Shown in pieces: positions 23,844 through 37,950 of a stretch of DNA of 64,000 bases (positions within the stretch are counted from its first letter, which is position 1; each line of letters starts with the position of its first letter). A program made the translations under genes and the position numbers. The stretch comes from Chondrosia reniformis. Its lineage: Eukaryota; Porifera; Demospongiae; Chondrillida; Chondrillidae. The DNA is taken from NCBI GenBank assembly GCA_947172415.1, contig OX359193.1, forward strand, positions 186,001-250,000, in the 5' to 3' direction. The notes under the pieces were generated by a model. It saw nothing but the letters and a program-made list of their open reading frames with translations, had not been told where the DNA came from and searched no databases.

Positions 23844-26800
23844 TTAATCCTTTTGGACCATGTTACCAATAGAATGTGATTTCCCAGGTCTGTCTACTCT
23901 ATACACCTCTTCAGCCAATACAAAGTAGCCTTCATATTCCACTTCATCAGCTGCAGTGTCATAGTGGTAATGACCTCCGTTGCCTAGGGAACTGAAGCAA
24001 TGTGTGTGTTCCACTCTGAGCTCTAGCCCCTATGTAAAGAGAAGTCATATTCTTGGAATTGAGTTATGAAAACCCAGGAATGTAGGATAAGGTAAGTTCC
24101 CATTTCCAGTGTATAGGTCACATTCCATAATTAGAAACATCACGTTACCATGGATACCAAGTGAGGACAATGCCCAAACAGACTGCATATCCCAAATTCT
24201 TAGAAATATACATATAATTACAATATATTTTTAGCAATTGTGCCATTAGGTATTCCTAAGATTAAAACTGATGTTAAGGACTTTCAAAGGATCCTTGAAA
24301 AGGTTACTGTCTGGTCCAATGGAGAACAGAGAGAGAAACATCATTAGGCCATGCATGCTCCAATTATAGGAAACATGTTTAAAGGTTGCACAATGGTGAC
24401 ATTCCTGATTAGTCACTTCTCCGAGTTTAGTTACATCTATTAGCATCACAAACAGTTTGATCAAATGAATAAAAATCACTTAACAAGTAGTGAATAAAAA
24501 ATATTGAAAGTAAAGAATATCTAAATGATTTACAAAAGGTTGCTTTTGTACAGAACTCAATTGCTGGGTATAATTTAATAGATAATCATAGCACAAGTCA
24601 TCAGCTGTGAATGGAAATAACAACTCTGTACACAGCATAAAGGAAATGAAGCATTTCTTAATTCAAAACTATACAGGTATTAATACCCATCGGTTTTATG
24701 GATCAGTGAAAAAGGAAGAAAATTTGGTATGAAATGGTATCCTTATTCAACGTTATCCTTATTCAACGTTCTATAGTTTCTAGGTAATAGTCCAGGACAA
24801 TAGTCTGTTTTATTTGTATTTTCCCTTAATTAATCCAATAACATGTATGTCAACTGGAGGAAATGGTTGATATTTAAAACAGAACTGATCTTAATTCAGT
24901 TAATGTCATCACATAACTGTGTTCCTCTCCAGGTCACATGTTCAGGTAAGTTGCATACAAGTTTCCATGGAATACATTATTAGCCAATCAGAATGCTTAC
25001 TGGATCTTTGCTAATAAACACACTCAGACAAGTCAGAGGTGCTTCCATTTCAAAGAACCTCAACCAATTGTTCACTTCTTCATCACTGTTAATTGGCTTC
25101 TCTGAAAAGTCTGGCTACAGACACAGTAAAATCATATTTTACATTTTGCATCTCAATGTTACTATATAGGAACTGACCATTACATGCAGCTTGGCCTTTC
25201 CACTCAAAATCTGAAACACGCCCCCTAAACCAACAGGGTTATCCCCATACCTGTCACCAAGGGTCTTTCTCATACAGGTTACAAAATTCTCCTCCCCAAT
25301 CCTCCTTTTGGCAATAATCCTCAAAACCTACACAATGAGGTGGGCATGTAAGCCCTATAAAGGTACATGTATACGTACTACACTTGCAGCCATCTTGTTG
25401 TATATCCATCCTACTCTCTGCCCACATGACAGTCCTCTAATTTATAAATTGTTGATTAACTTTTAAGGGACTGTCCTTGTTACAATTTTATAAATGTTTC
25501 CATACAAATCACAGATTTGGTTGCCAGGAGTGGTGTTTATCTGTGCAATATTTATTTTTGTTGTCATTTATGGAATTACATTCTATTCATTGATGCTAAA
25601 TGAAACTTGAGAAATGAGTAACAGTGTGAAGAACAAACAGGATTGAGGGACAAGTCAAGACACACTGTATATAGACATGAACACTGTAGCTGTAGCAATA
25701 GTAGTCTACAGTCTATATGCATCATAACTAGCTTGTTCCATATATAGCCATTTACATGTAAACATGCCATGTGCACACGTGTGAAATAGTCTCTACTTGG
25801 CCCAGTGGAGCTGAACCACTAACTGCTTTTTAGAGTAGTCTATTATAACAGCAGCCAATATACCATTGCAAGAGATTTACTAAAAATCTCCTCCTACCAA
25901 TTATTGGTGCATGCCTTTCTCTAAACTATATCCAAGTTGATTCAAATACGGTATATATATGGTTTCCACCAGTATAACAGCAAAGTCTTGTAAAAGCTTT
26001 GGGTACCAACGCACAGAACTGCATGCATTACAGGTAACTTTCCCATGTCCTAGCTATTGCAGATGTGTGTCTAATGATTCACCTTGCCTGGTTTTCCCTC
26101 AGAAGCTAGAAGGTTTGCCAGTGGTCCGCAAGTGGTGCTTGCATAACCATCCAACTGGTATGTGTCCCCCTAAGTGAAGAACAAATACATCACCAGGCAA
26201 TGATAAAGTGTCCTTCAACCATCAAAGAGAAATCATCCATTTTTATGGCATTAGGACTGGTTGCTAGAGTGACCTCTAGAACAGTGTTAAAGTTTGAACC
26301 CTATAATTACCCTCAAATCTCTATATCTAACACTCAAACCTCTTTTACTAACAGCATTGATGGAACTTACTGTTTCAGAGATCCGAGCCAACTTGGTCTT
26401 GTTAACTTTATCAGCAAAATTTGGCATCAATTCACAGTTCACACCCACAAAATGGGAGGACCCTGCTCCAGCTCCAATAACGAGACTTTTAGAGTCCAGC
26501 CCACAAGCCCGAACTACCTCAGCCATGTTGTACTTCTACAGTGTGACAGGCAACAGGAGAGATGGAGAGAGGGAGAAGAGGTAGATGAGAGGGAGGTAGA
26601 TGAGAGAGAGGTAGATGAGAGAGAGGGGGGGGAAGAGGTAGATGAGAGGGAGAGGGAGAGAGGGGGTAGGAAAAGGAGAGAGAGGGGGAGGGGAGATAGA
26701 GAGAAAAGTCATCAAGATATAGCAAATGCAGTAACTTCCTGTCCAGGATGTCTCTAAATAGTAACATCCGGTTTTATATCAAATAAAAACACTTCTATTA

Positions 26801-27820
26801 AACTTGACACATTTTATTCATACCAAGAATCACATGCAAATCACATTCATCCACCTTTTCTAGTTTGGGCAGTGGAAACAAGTATGGAACTCCACCTATG
26901 TCAATCAAACAAGGCCTTCCACATAATCCTATAGAAATGGAGAGACACCCTGACTCTGTTACATTATAGTGAGGAATAAGGTTTCATTATAAAGGGTAGA
27001 TTGTCAAAACTATATATTCACTGTGTATCTGATCCTATGTAAACAAGTTGTACAGTTTTATATACACATTCAGGAATGGGAATGTATATACTGCTATAAA
27101 AGGTCAAAATTAGAAGAACCACCAGTTCACTGAGTTCAGCATGACCATCCTCCCACTCAACCTGAAACTCAATTAGGAGTGCGTGCTGCTCACCTGAGGC
27201 TGCCAAGTCCCATGGCATCTCTGACAGGTTGGGACACTCTACTATGGACACTTGGACATCACTGAAATTCCTTTGAAGTCCAATTTCAATAACTACACAT
27301 GATAGTTATGAAACATGACATTGAAACTATCTAGCTATTGTATATGAACACGACACGTTGCTCTATAATACATCAATGTAGTTGCTTGTCTCTTTTCCTC
27401 TACTTTACATCTCAACTTTTACAGGACACACTATCAATGACTCTTGTTGAATGTAGTCTGGGCTACCTGATAGTCTGAGAAAGTGATATCTTTCCCATGT
27501 GTAACTAGCTATGAATGGTATGTGTATCAGTAACAGTCAAATATGAGAGTTTGCGTTGCAATCAATTGATGGGGCTATGCGACGATATTCCGAAGCCAAA
27601 GGAAAAGACTCAAGTGTGAACTAGCTAGCATGACCTAAGCCCCAAAGTGGAATGCGGATGGATGTACTATATCTGTTGATCTAAGGAGTGGCAAGGTCAA
27701 TTGAATGGTTATCTCGCATTTAATTTTCAGTTACTCCGTAAAATCCGGCTCACCCGAAACAAGTTCGTCCAAGTTCGGTTGGAATAACTGTCGACTCTCG
27801 ATCAAGTTCTCCACCGCCAT
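23844..27820 (-). CDS. C11orf54: C11orf54 homologue (DUF1907 zinc-binding ester hydrolase family)
   Basis: 335-residue model. Exons in transcript order: 27820-27754, 27292-27194, 26928-26855, 26535-26349, 26263-26220, 26169-26083, 25327-25178, 25114-25001, 24029-23844. The two short middle exons (26263-26220 and its GTTGAA donor) are the least certain. Conserved blocks are DVQVSIVECPNL, IGGVPYLFPLPK, SLVIGAGAGSSHF, ENFVTCMRKTLGDRYGDNP, NSDEEVNNWLRFFEM and the C-terminal EHTHCF ... GGHYHYDT, all matching human C11orf54. The three histidines HTH...H correspond to the zinc site seen in the human protein structure, which has esterase activity on p-nitrophenyl acetate; the natural substrate is unclear. 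Human length is 315. Introns hold GA-rich simple sequence at 26559-26705. Divergent from the tandem-PH gene, 106 bp apart. Confidence 0.9.
26559..26705. repeat. GA-rich simple repeat in C11orf54 intron 3
   Basis: About 150 bp of GAGAGGTAGATGAGAG and GAGAGGGG units on the plus strand. Low complexity purine tract in an intron, upstream of the exon starting 26535. Confidence 0.85.
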
Positions 27821-27926
27821 TTTAAGACTGTCACATTCCTCGTGATTTTCATTTTATAAGATCCAGTTTCGTGTCCCTCAAGAGGTTTAGAGTTGCTACT
27901 TAGCGTCTGCTGTAAGATTCGCTGGA
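27821..27926. promoter_or_regulatory. Bidirectional promoter of C11orf54 and the tandem-PH gene
   Basis: 106 bp lie between the start codons. The sequence includes CATTTTATAAGATCC; TTATAA could be a weak TATA-like element for the plus-strand gene about 70 bp upstream of its ATG. Confidence 0.45.
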
Positions 27927-30900
27927 ATGGCACACCAGTTTGGATTCGATCTTAAGAGACCAGTTAGGCGAGGCTACTTGCTGAAGCAGGGAGGAACGCA
28001 CAAGGCCTTCAAGAACCGTTACTTCGTCCTCTATCCAGGATTTCTAGTCTACTATAATAGCGAAGATAAATATGTTTTTGACGTAGCTAGGGGGACTCTC
28101 GGAGTGAGTGTAATTTATCTCAGTGTTAATTTGCGAGAGATGTGTTCGTTATTTGATTGTTCGTAATCTTGCTTTTCTCTGCAGAATCGTCTACATGCAA
28201 TTAAGCTGAACAAGGCGGAAGCACACAGCGCCAAATACCCCCCCAAAGGGTGTCACTGGGGCTTCACTCTCTTCGCACCAGACCCGGTAAACAAGCGAAA
28301 GTGAGCAGATTTAGTTAATGCTTCCTTCAAGCTCTTTCGCATAAATGTTAAGTGTTAACACTTTCGCTAATTGTGTCTTTGCTAATGCAAGGAAAGTGAT
28401 ACTAATTTGGCAGTAACGGCAGAGGCTGTTTCGAGCATGTCCATCGACCTGTAGAGGCCGCAGGATCATTATAAACTTGGTCCTTTAGTAGTGCAAACCT
28501 GTTATTTGTGGAACACCTCATTTACTTCAGGCCGAGCTTGATTGATATCTGATTTCGCTGTTTCCCGCTTCATTACAGACACGTACATACACATCTAAAC
28601 AGCATTTGTCCCCATACCTCGTGATAAAACAGCAGAGAACTCTAATGGATAGTGTATGTTCTGACATGCGTTCTATTCTCTTCTCAGTGGGTACCTATTC
28701 AATGCCAATGACAAGGATGATAGAAAGGAATGGATTCTTGCTATTCGAAGGGTTGTCCGTAAGTTGATGCAATTACTCAAATAAACGTGAATATCTTTAA
28801 TGTGCCAAGCCACAGAAAGTCCTAGTATAGCAGCATGTTATCAGACACATGCATAACGTGTGTGGGAATGGTATTGTCATGTTATTGTCATGTGATATGC
28901 TCTTGTGTTACCTACTTTAGATGATCAAGACAAAGTGCATGCCAAAAGGGACGGGAAGAGGGAAGAAACAAAACAGAATGGTTCTGCCCAACCTGAGCCA
29001 AAGAAAGAAGAGAAACAAAAAGATTTAAAGGAAGAAAAGCCTAACACTGATAAGACTGAAGGTTCCCTTCAGGAAGAAGAAGAAATTCAGAAGGACAAGC
29101 CAGCTATTGAGAAACAGGAGAGTGCAACTCAGGAGCTTCACTTTGGTGACGAGGGGATTACTATTATAGTCAGCGAAGATGAGTTGGATGAGCCAGAAGA
29201 TGGTAGCATTCTGTACAGAGGTAACGATGGAGAACATTCCGATGAAGACATGGGACCATCACCGTTTGTGTCACCTTGTTCATCTCCCCCGCCAGCAAAC
29301 AGTGATGACGGTGAATCAACTTCTTCAAGTGACGAGGATGAAAGAAGGAGAGACAGTGACGACAGTAAAGATAGTACACCTCCTCTTGTATTTGATGAAG
29401 CTCCTGATGTACAACAAGACAAACCATCTTTGGAGGACAAACCATCCTCCGAAGAGAAACCATCCTCCGAAAAGAAACCATCCTCCGAAGAGAAACCGTC
29501 TTCTGAAGAGAAACCGGCCTCCGAAGAGAAACCGTCTTCTGAAGAGAAACCAGCCTCCGAAGAGAAACCGTCCTCCGAAGAGAAACCGTCCTCCGAAGAG
29601 AAACCGTCTTCCGAAGAGAAACCGTCCTCCGAAGAGAAACCATCCTCTGAAGAGAAACTGCCAGAGAATGGTGGGCTGGCTGTTCCAACAGAATCAGGAT
29701 CTAAGCGAAGGAAAAGCAGTAAGTTTTCGTTAATTAGCAGTTTAAGCACTGCCAGGTGTTCATTTAGACTGTGTTTGCATCTTTTAAACAATATTTGAAA
29801 CCACATATTTCAAAAACAATTTAAGTGTTTTTATTATGCCAAGCCCCTTTTAGTTGCCATCTTTATCTTTCCTTATTTGGCACTCTACCTCACATAACAG
29901 AATCCACTAGTGTTCCTCCATGCATCCTGTATACTATCTGTGTACCGCACTGCCTTTCTGATACACCTGTAGCTGCCTTTTCTGGGAAGCAGGGTTGGCT
30001 GTACAAGCAAGGAGGCAAGCACAAGTCGTGGAAACGCAGATACTTTATCTTGTCTCCAGGAGCTTTTGCTTACTACAAGAAGCAAGGAGTAAGTTGAATG
30101 ACAACTACATACATACACCTGACGTCCCTAATGGTTGAGCCTTCAATGACTTGTATAAAACTCTCTACCAAGTCATGTAACAGGTACCTTAGAAACCCGT
30201 TAGAACTTTGAGAATGCACAATCTTTCCTCCCTCATGCACTAGACCAGACAGTTGTTCTGGGAATTCCCCCTTTCATCAGTTTCTTTTTGTGGTTATTAT
30301 CCTATCCTCATGTTTATTATGTTTGACCCCTCCCCTTTGACCCCCTCCCCTTTGACCCCTCCCCTTTGACCCCCTCCCCTTTGACCCCTCCCCTTTGACC
30401 TTCCTTTTCTTCTGTATGTGACCAGGACAAAGCAGCACAAGGTGAAGTCAAGCTGAAGAATCTGAAGGTGTTTTACCCGGCAGTAGGTAAGGTAGTGGAC
30501 ATGTTGAACTGCGTGGCTGGATGGCCATTGATTGAAAGCCATTCCACTTTAGGTGAAAGAGAACAATCTTTCCAATTTGTGGTTCACACTGAGAGTAGTT
30601 GGAATAAGAGAGAGTGAGTCGGCCATTTTATATATTGCACAATAACTGTGAAACTGACTCCTACTACTGTAGTGACTATGTGATAGCAGCTCAGAGTGAA
30701 TTTGAAATGAAGGAGTGGGTGGAAGCATTCAAGGTTAGAGAGAGAGACTATGTGTTGGTGTTGGGTGCGTGTGTTTATAATATGTCAAGTCTTTGTCAGT
30801 AAACATTAGCTGGCCAATTTGCTAAACAAAAGATAGACTGTAATTATTTTCTTGTTACTAATTTGTGCTCTTTTATTATATCTTTAATCTTTTGTTAAAA

Positions 30901-31187
30901 CATAATTATCTTAAGACTTATCTATGAATTAATAGTGAATATCCTAATTAGATGTGGTACTTAAGCCTCAAGTTTCACTTTCAAAAAATGTTTAAACAAA
31001 CCAGTTTGTATAATAAAGTCTAATCAGCACATTGTGGTCTGGTCCAGTCTCCACTATATGTATGCATAATGCCATCTGTTTGGCCTCTCTGTTTCTCCTG
31101 ACTTGTGTTACACAATCATGCTCTCTCCTTCAGCTAGCCGGCCAGAAGAACACTCGACATTCGTCAGAGGACCAGTTGAAGAAGTAG
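27927..31187 (+). CDS. Tandem PH-domain protein with acidic KPSSEE-repeat linker
   Basis: 504-residue model with exons 27927-28103, 28185-28300, 28688-28758, 28921-29718, 29973-30088, 30426-30486, 30553-30613, 30673-30733 and 31134-31187. PH1 (about residues 14-120) begins RRGYLLKQGGTHKAFKNRYF and ends DRKEWILAIRRVV. A Lys/Glu-rich linker follows, then about 12 copies of a six-residue KPSSEE-type repeat encoded by an 18-bp minisatellite (29433-29660). PH2 begins KQGWLYKQGGKHKSWKRRYF and ends EMKEWVEAFK. The KxnKRR pattern in PH2 fits 3-phosphoinositide binding; PH1 has the weaker K-N-R. A cytosolic, membrane-recruited scaffold is expected. No precise orthologue is recognised. The next gene downstream encodes a PTEN-family phosphatase, a suggestive but perhaps accidental neighbour. 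Confidence 0.82.
29433..29660. repeat. Coding 18-bp minisatellite (KPSSEE)
   Basis: About 12 units of an 18-bp repeat in exon 4 of the tandem-PH gene keep frame and vary mostly at third positions (TCC/TCT/GCC, AAG/GAG). It expands the disordered linker between the two PH domains. Confidence 0.9.
30237..30297 (-). repeat. Dispersed repeat family B, fragment in tandem-PH intron 5
   Basis: The plus strand reads AGACCAGACAGTTGTTCTGG followed by GAATTCCCCC and TTTCATCAG, the inverted counterpart of the CCAGAAACAGCTGTCTGGCC module seen at 33215-33385 and 47383-47533. Confidence 0.5.
30320..30402. repeat. CCCCTCCCCTTTGA minisatellite
   Basis: Five to six copies of a 14-15-bp unit lie 24 bp before the acceptor at 30425 in tandem-PH intron 5. 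Confidence 0.8.
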
Positions 31188-31589
31188 AGACTACAAACTC
31201 CTTTCATATTGACTTTTGTAAATTTCTACTTAACTGTTTATTAATAAAGTTTTTAATGTATATTGTATAATTAAGATAGTGCAAAGTGTGTATTTATTTT
31301 GAAAAGTGTTTGAAAGTTCTCAGTCTGGAGGAGTCAATTACCTTAAAAGGATCTCATTCCATGTTCTAGCGGCCTAAAAGTGCTAATTCACTAGTATCAA
31401 AATTACATGATGCTCCCGCTTAACGGATTGTATATATGGCCGTTAGTTGACAAAAGATTGGCGCATATTCAGTTTCTACTAAATTCAATAATAGTATTCA
31501 TTTTCAAAAGGGAGAACATAGAATAACCTCTTGTTGTAGGGGCGTTAAACTAGAAAAGCTTAATGTTTTTCGGCTTCTTATTATTGAAG
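31188..31589. other. Intergenic region
   Basis: About 400 bp between the tandem-PH stop and the phosphatase start. It must hold the 3' UTR (AATAAAG at 31242-31248 is a candidate poly(A) signal) and the next promoter. No gene is visible. Confidence 0.6.
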
Positions 31590-34924
<3,335 letters not shown>

Positions 34925-35008
34925 TAAATAACACAGGTACACTTGTTTCTCAAAATTTGTATATATTTTAAATTTTCAATGTTTCTTACATAATCATATT
35001 AAAGGACC

Positions 35009-36555
35009 TCACTTGGCATAAAGCTGAGAGGTCAATTGTTGCTTCTTTATCTCCTTGGAAACGACCTCTTTGATGTCACACGACTTGTTCAACACTGGAT
35101 AACAATATTGAACATACAACTATCATGTATTGTATGAAACATACTCCAGTCCCATGATAGATCAACCACAACTGTTTTAGCATTATGCATGAGGAAATCA
35201 TAAAACAAGAACTGCTGCTGGGAATTGAACCAGAAGTGCATTTTAGCAATGCTCCATTCATGTTTCATGTGCTCCAAATCTATTGCACTCACATTTTACT
35301 CTGCATGGATCGTGTTTTAGCAAAAAATGATTGAGTGAATCCCATCCGCCACCCACTCGCACCATTATAGTGTCGCTCAGTATCTGCATATATTAGGCAA
35401 AAAAGGAGGAATCATAGTCTCACCTGCCAGCCCACTATCTAAACTGTTGCTATGGAGACCAAAATGTACCTAATTACATAGCTAACCATATCCGTAGGAA
35501 AAATGGTGTATAGTCTATAGCCAATACTTCATTATAGCGTGGGATGATAGTCTGGATTAACTATAGTAACTCACTCGTACAAATATTACAAATGTTCTCT
35601 TTCCTTTAATGATTTCAAACTTTCCTGATTTCAATCGCCTAACTTGCAACTTGTCCTGACAGCCACATTCACTAACCAATCGAACAACCTGAGGAATTCA
35701 AAGCATGCTCATCACTTAATACTCCCTGTGGGTCTGTCCGACACTCACATCCCCATCCACTCCTGACAGTATTCTCAGCCTCTTCCGAGGGGGAGACCCT
35801 GAACTTGCACTATCACAGGAGGAAGAACTGCTTTCTCTCTCCTTCCTTTCACCTTTATAGTCCTCCTGATGATCAACTCCTTCTAATTTCAGTCCGTATT
35901 CACCTCCCTCTCTCTCATTAGACGGAACAGACTCTTCTTGGTTGCTAGGAGACACATCTTTAAACTCCTCTTTCGCAGAATCTTCATTTTCTGACTCTTT
36001 AACTTGTTGCAGATCACCACAACTAGCCAACGATTCTTTATCTATTTCCAGCTCCATTTTAATCAAATTCGGGAGTGGCATGTTAAAAGGCATTCTCCCA
36101 ACCCTTCTCGCCAGCTCCATTAAACAGAGAACTACGCCCTTCTCGTCTTTATGCATAACCAGACCATCCGATTCGAACATCACAGGATCCTCTAGTCCGA
36201 ACGCTTTGCAGAATGTTATAAAATTAGATGCGTTGTCTCTGGCTTGAAATGATTCCTTTCCAGCAGAAAAATTGACCATCACATTTGACATGGGGAGAGG
36301 GACAGGGAGCTCCACTCCCTCGTTGGCCCTCAAGTACTCCCGCCCCTTGGTCTGTATTGATCTTGCTAAAACGCAGAGATGAACTCCGGTGTCTAGCTCG
36401 TCCAGAAACGATTCGGATGTAATTTCAATTTCAAGTAATTGGCCTAGCCATTCGGCTAAATCTTCTTTGATTACTTTAATTGCTTGCGATTCTGCAACCG
36501 ATAAACGAAATTTTAGATCTCCTTCAGAAGGAACTTTCTCTCCCATAGCGGCCAT
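35009..36555 (-). CDS. GAS2: GAS2-like cytoskeletal linker (CH + GAR domains)
   Basis: 365-residue model. Exons in transcript order: 36555-35749, 35688-35575, 35383-35293, 35094-35009. An N-terminal calponin-homology domain (about residues 25-160) contains [28 protein letters not shown] and [21 protein letters not shown] Ser/Glu-rich linker follows. The C-terminal GAR domain reads [18 protein letters not shown] ... [20 protein letters not shown] then [14 protein letters not shown], a very close match to vertebrate GAS2. GAS2 proteins crosslink actin filaments and microtubules. The first exon is long and intron-free. Convergent with the phosphatase gene: the two stops are 84 bp apart. Confidence 0.92.
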
Positions 36556-36778
36556 TCCATCACTTCACGAATCAACACAAGCATCAATCAATATTTTGGT
36601 GTAGATATTCCAAACACGTCGCCCAGGTTCCGGTAGATTCCGCAAATGGAGTTCCAAATTCCCGCCAACTCACGTGATCACAATAAACAAACTATTATAA
36701 TATATTTACTGTGTCTACTACATCTAAATAATTTAATGTCATCTTAACTTAATGCTACATGGCAAGATATAGAATAAA

Positions 36779-37222
36779 TTATTTCGCCCGCATCATTGTC
36801 ATGAACTCTGAATAGTTCACCTGACCGTCCCCATCAGTATCCGCCTCTCGTATCATCTCTTCTATTTCGGACTCAGTCAACTTTTCTCCCAAACTCTTCA
36901 TGACTGACTTTAGTTCAGATGAAGTGATGTAACCATCTCCGTCTTTGTCAAATACTTTAAATGCTTCTTTGATTTCGTCGTCCGTATCACTCGATTTCAT
37001 CTTTCTCCTCATCATAGTTAGAAATTCCTCAAAGTCGATCTTACCGTTACCATCGCAGTCAACTTCATTGATCATGTCCTGAAGTTCGCGTTCCGTTGGC
37101 TGCTGCCCTAGCGATCGCATGACTGTGCCTAACTCATTAATCGTGATAGAACCGTCTCCGTCCTTATCAAATAGACCAAATGCCTCCTTGAACTCAGCTA
37201 TCTGTTCATCGGTTAGATCCAT
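36779..37222 (-). CDS. CALM: Calmodulin, intronless
   Basis: 147 residues from [19 protein letters not shown] to MTMMRAK in one exon. Four canonical EF-hand loops are present: [36 protein letters not shown] and [12 protein letters not shown]. The central helix is [17 protein letters not shown]. Vertebrate calmodulin is 149 residues and about 90 per cent alike, with differences such as Asp-Cys in loop two and Ser-Ser in loop three. Calmodulin is the main calcium sensor, activating kinases, phosphatases and channels. An in-frame ATG at 37300 would add 26 residues; I prefer 37222 from family length. All neighbours have introns, so this may be a retrocopy or a calmodulin-like paralogue. Confidence 0.93.
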   Translation of the reverse strand: MDLTDEQIAEFKEAFGLFDKDGDGSITINELGTVMRSLGQQPTERELQDMINEVDCDGNGKIDFEEFLTMMRRKMKSSDTDDEIKEAFKVFDKDGDGYITSSELKSVMKSLGEKLTESEIEEMIREADTDGDGQVNYSEFMTMMRAK

Positions 37223-37950
37223 TACAGCGATCTGTATATTTTCTCTTACTGGACTCTTCCTCAAAGTTACGAATCTCGACAATATGAATTTGTGTTGCAT
37301 TCATATCGCGTCACAAAGGATGCGGTAATTTTCATGCCTCACATGCCATTTTCATCATATCATTGCCAGGCAGCTCTCTCGGCACGCGCGTGTGCACAGA
37401 GCTCAGGGGACTTGCAACACAGAGTATTGGGGTTGAATGCATTATATCTTGTGACTAAAGTATAGTGCAAGTTAATGGAGTGGAACTGCTAGTATTAGCT
37501 GCAAATCAATGCACGGATCTCAGGTTCCACTCCAATGGCAATACAATAATTAGTAATTAATACTTAACTTAAATCACAAGTTAATTGCTCGGCTATTAGG
37601 TATTAGCTGCAAAAGAAATCCTACCAGCAGTGTTTTGCAACTGATCTTTTTCATTTCATACAACTTAAAAATTTTAATTGAAATATATATATTTTAAGCA
37701 CTCGAGAGTTATACAGGTGCATATCATTAAGTGCTTGGACTGCATTATCATTTAAGGCCATATAAAATAGTTCCCGTTTCGGGATTTCGCAGGAAACCTA
37801 CACCGGAAGTTGACTTATAGGTGGGGTTGCACAATTATGATGCAACCGTGCAACCATTATACCCTAGAGAGTATCTATATAGTGCAACCACTTATTAGTG
37901 CACACAGAAGGTCAAGGTGACGCTAACATAGAAGTCATCTTTTTTGGTTG
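37223..37950. other. Long divergent spacer, calmodulin / SPFH gene
   Basis: 728 bp, the longest gene-free divergent region here. It is AT-rich with TATATATATTTT near 37685 and a stretch TATAAAATAG near 37761. It may include an unseen 5' non-coding exon of calmodulin. No ORF, tRNA or repeat family member is recognised. Confidence 0.5.

Noticed and set aside
31563-31589. Upstream in-frame ATG as the phosphatase start
   Set aside because: MFFGFLLLK would add a short hydrophobic leader; ATG 31590 has a better context (GAAGATGGC). It cannot be excluded without TSS data.
37223-37300. 26-residue N-terminal extension of calmodulin
   Set aside because: Family proteins begin just before the first EF-hand; the extension has no family similarity.
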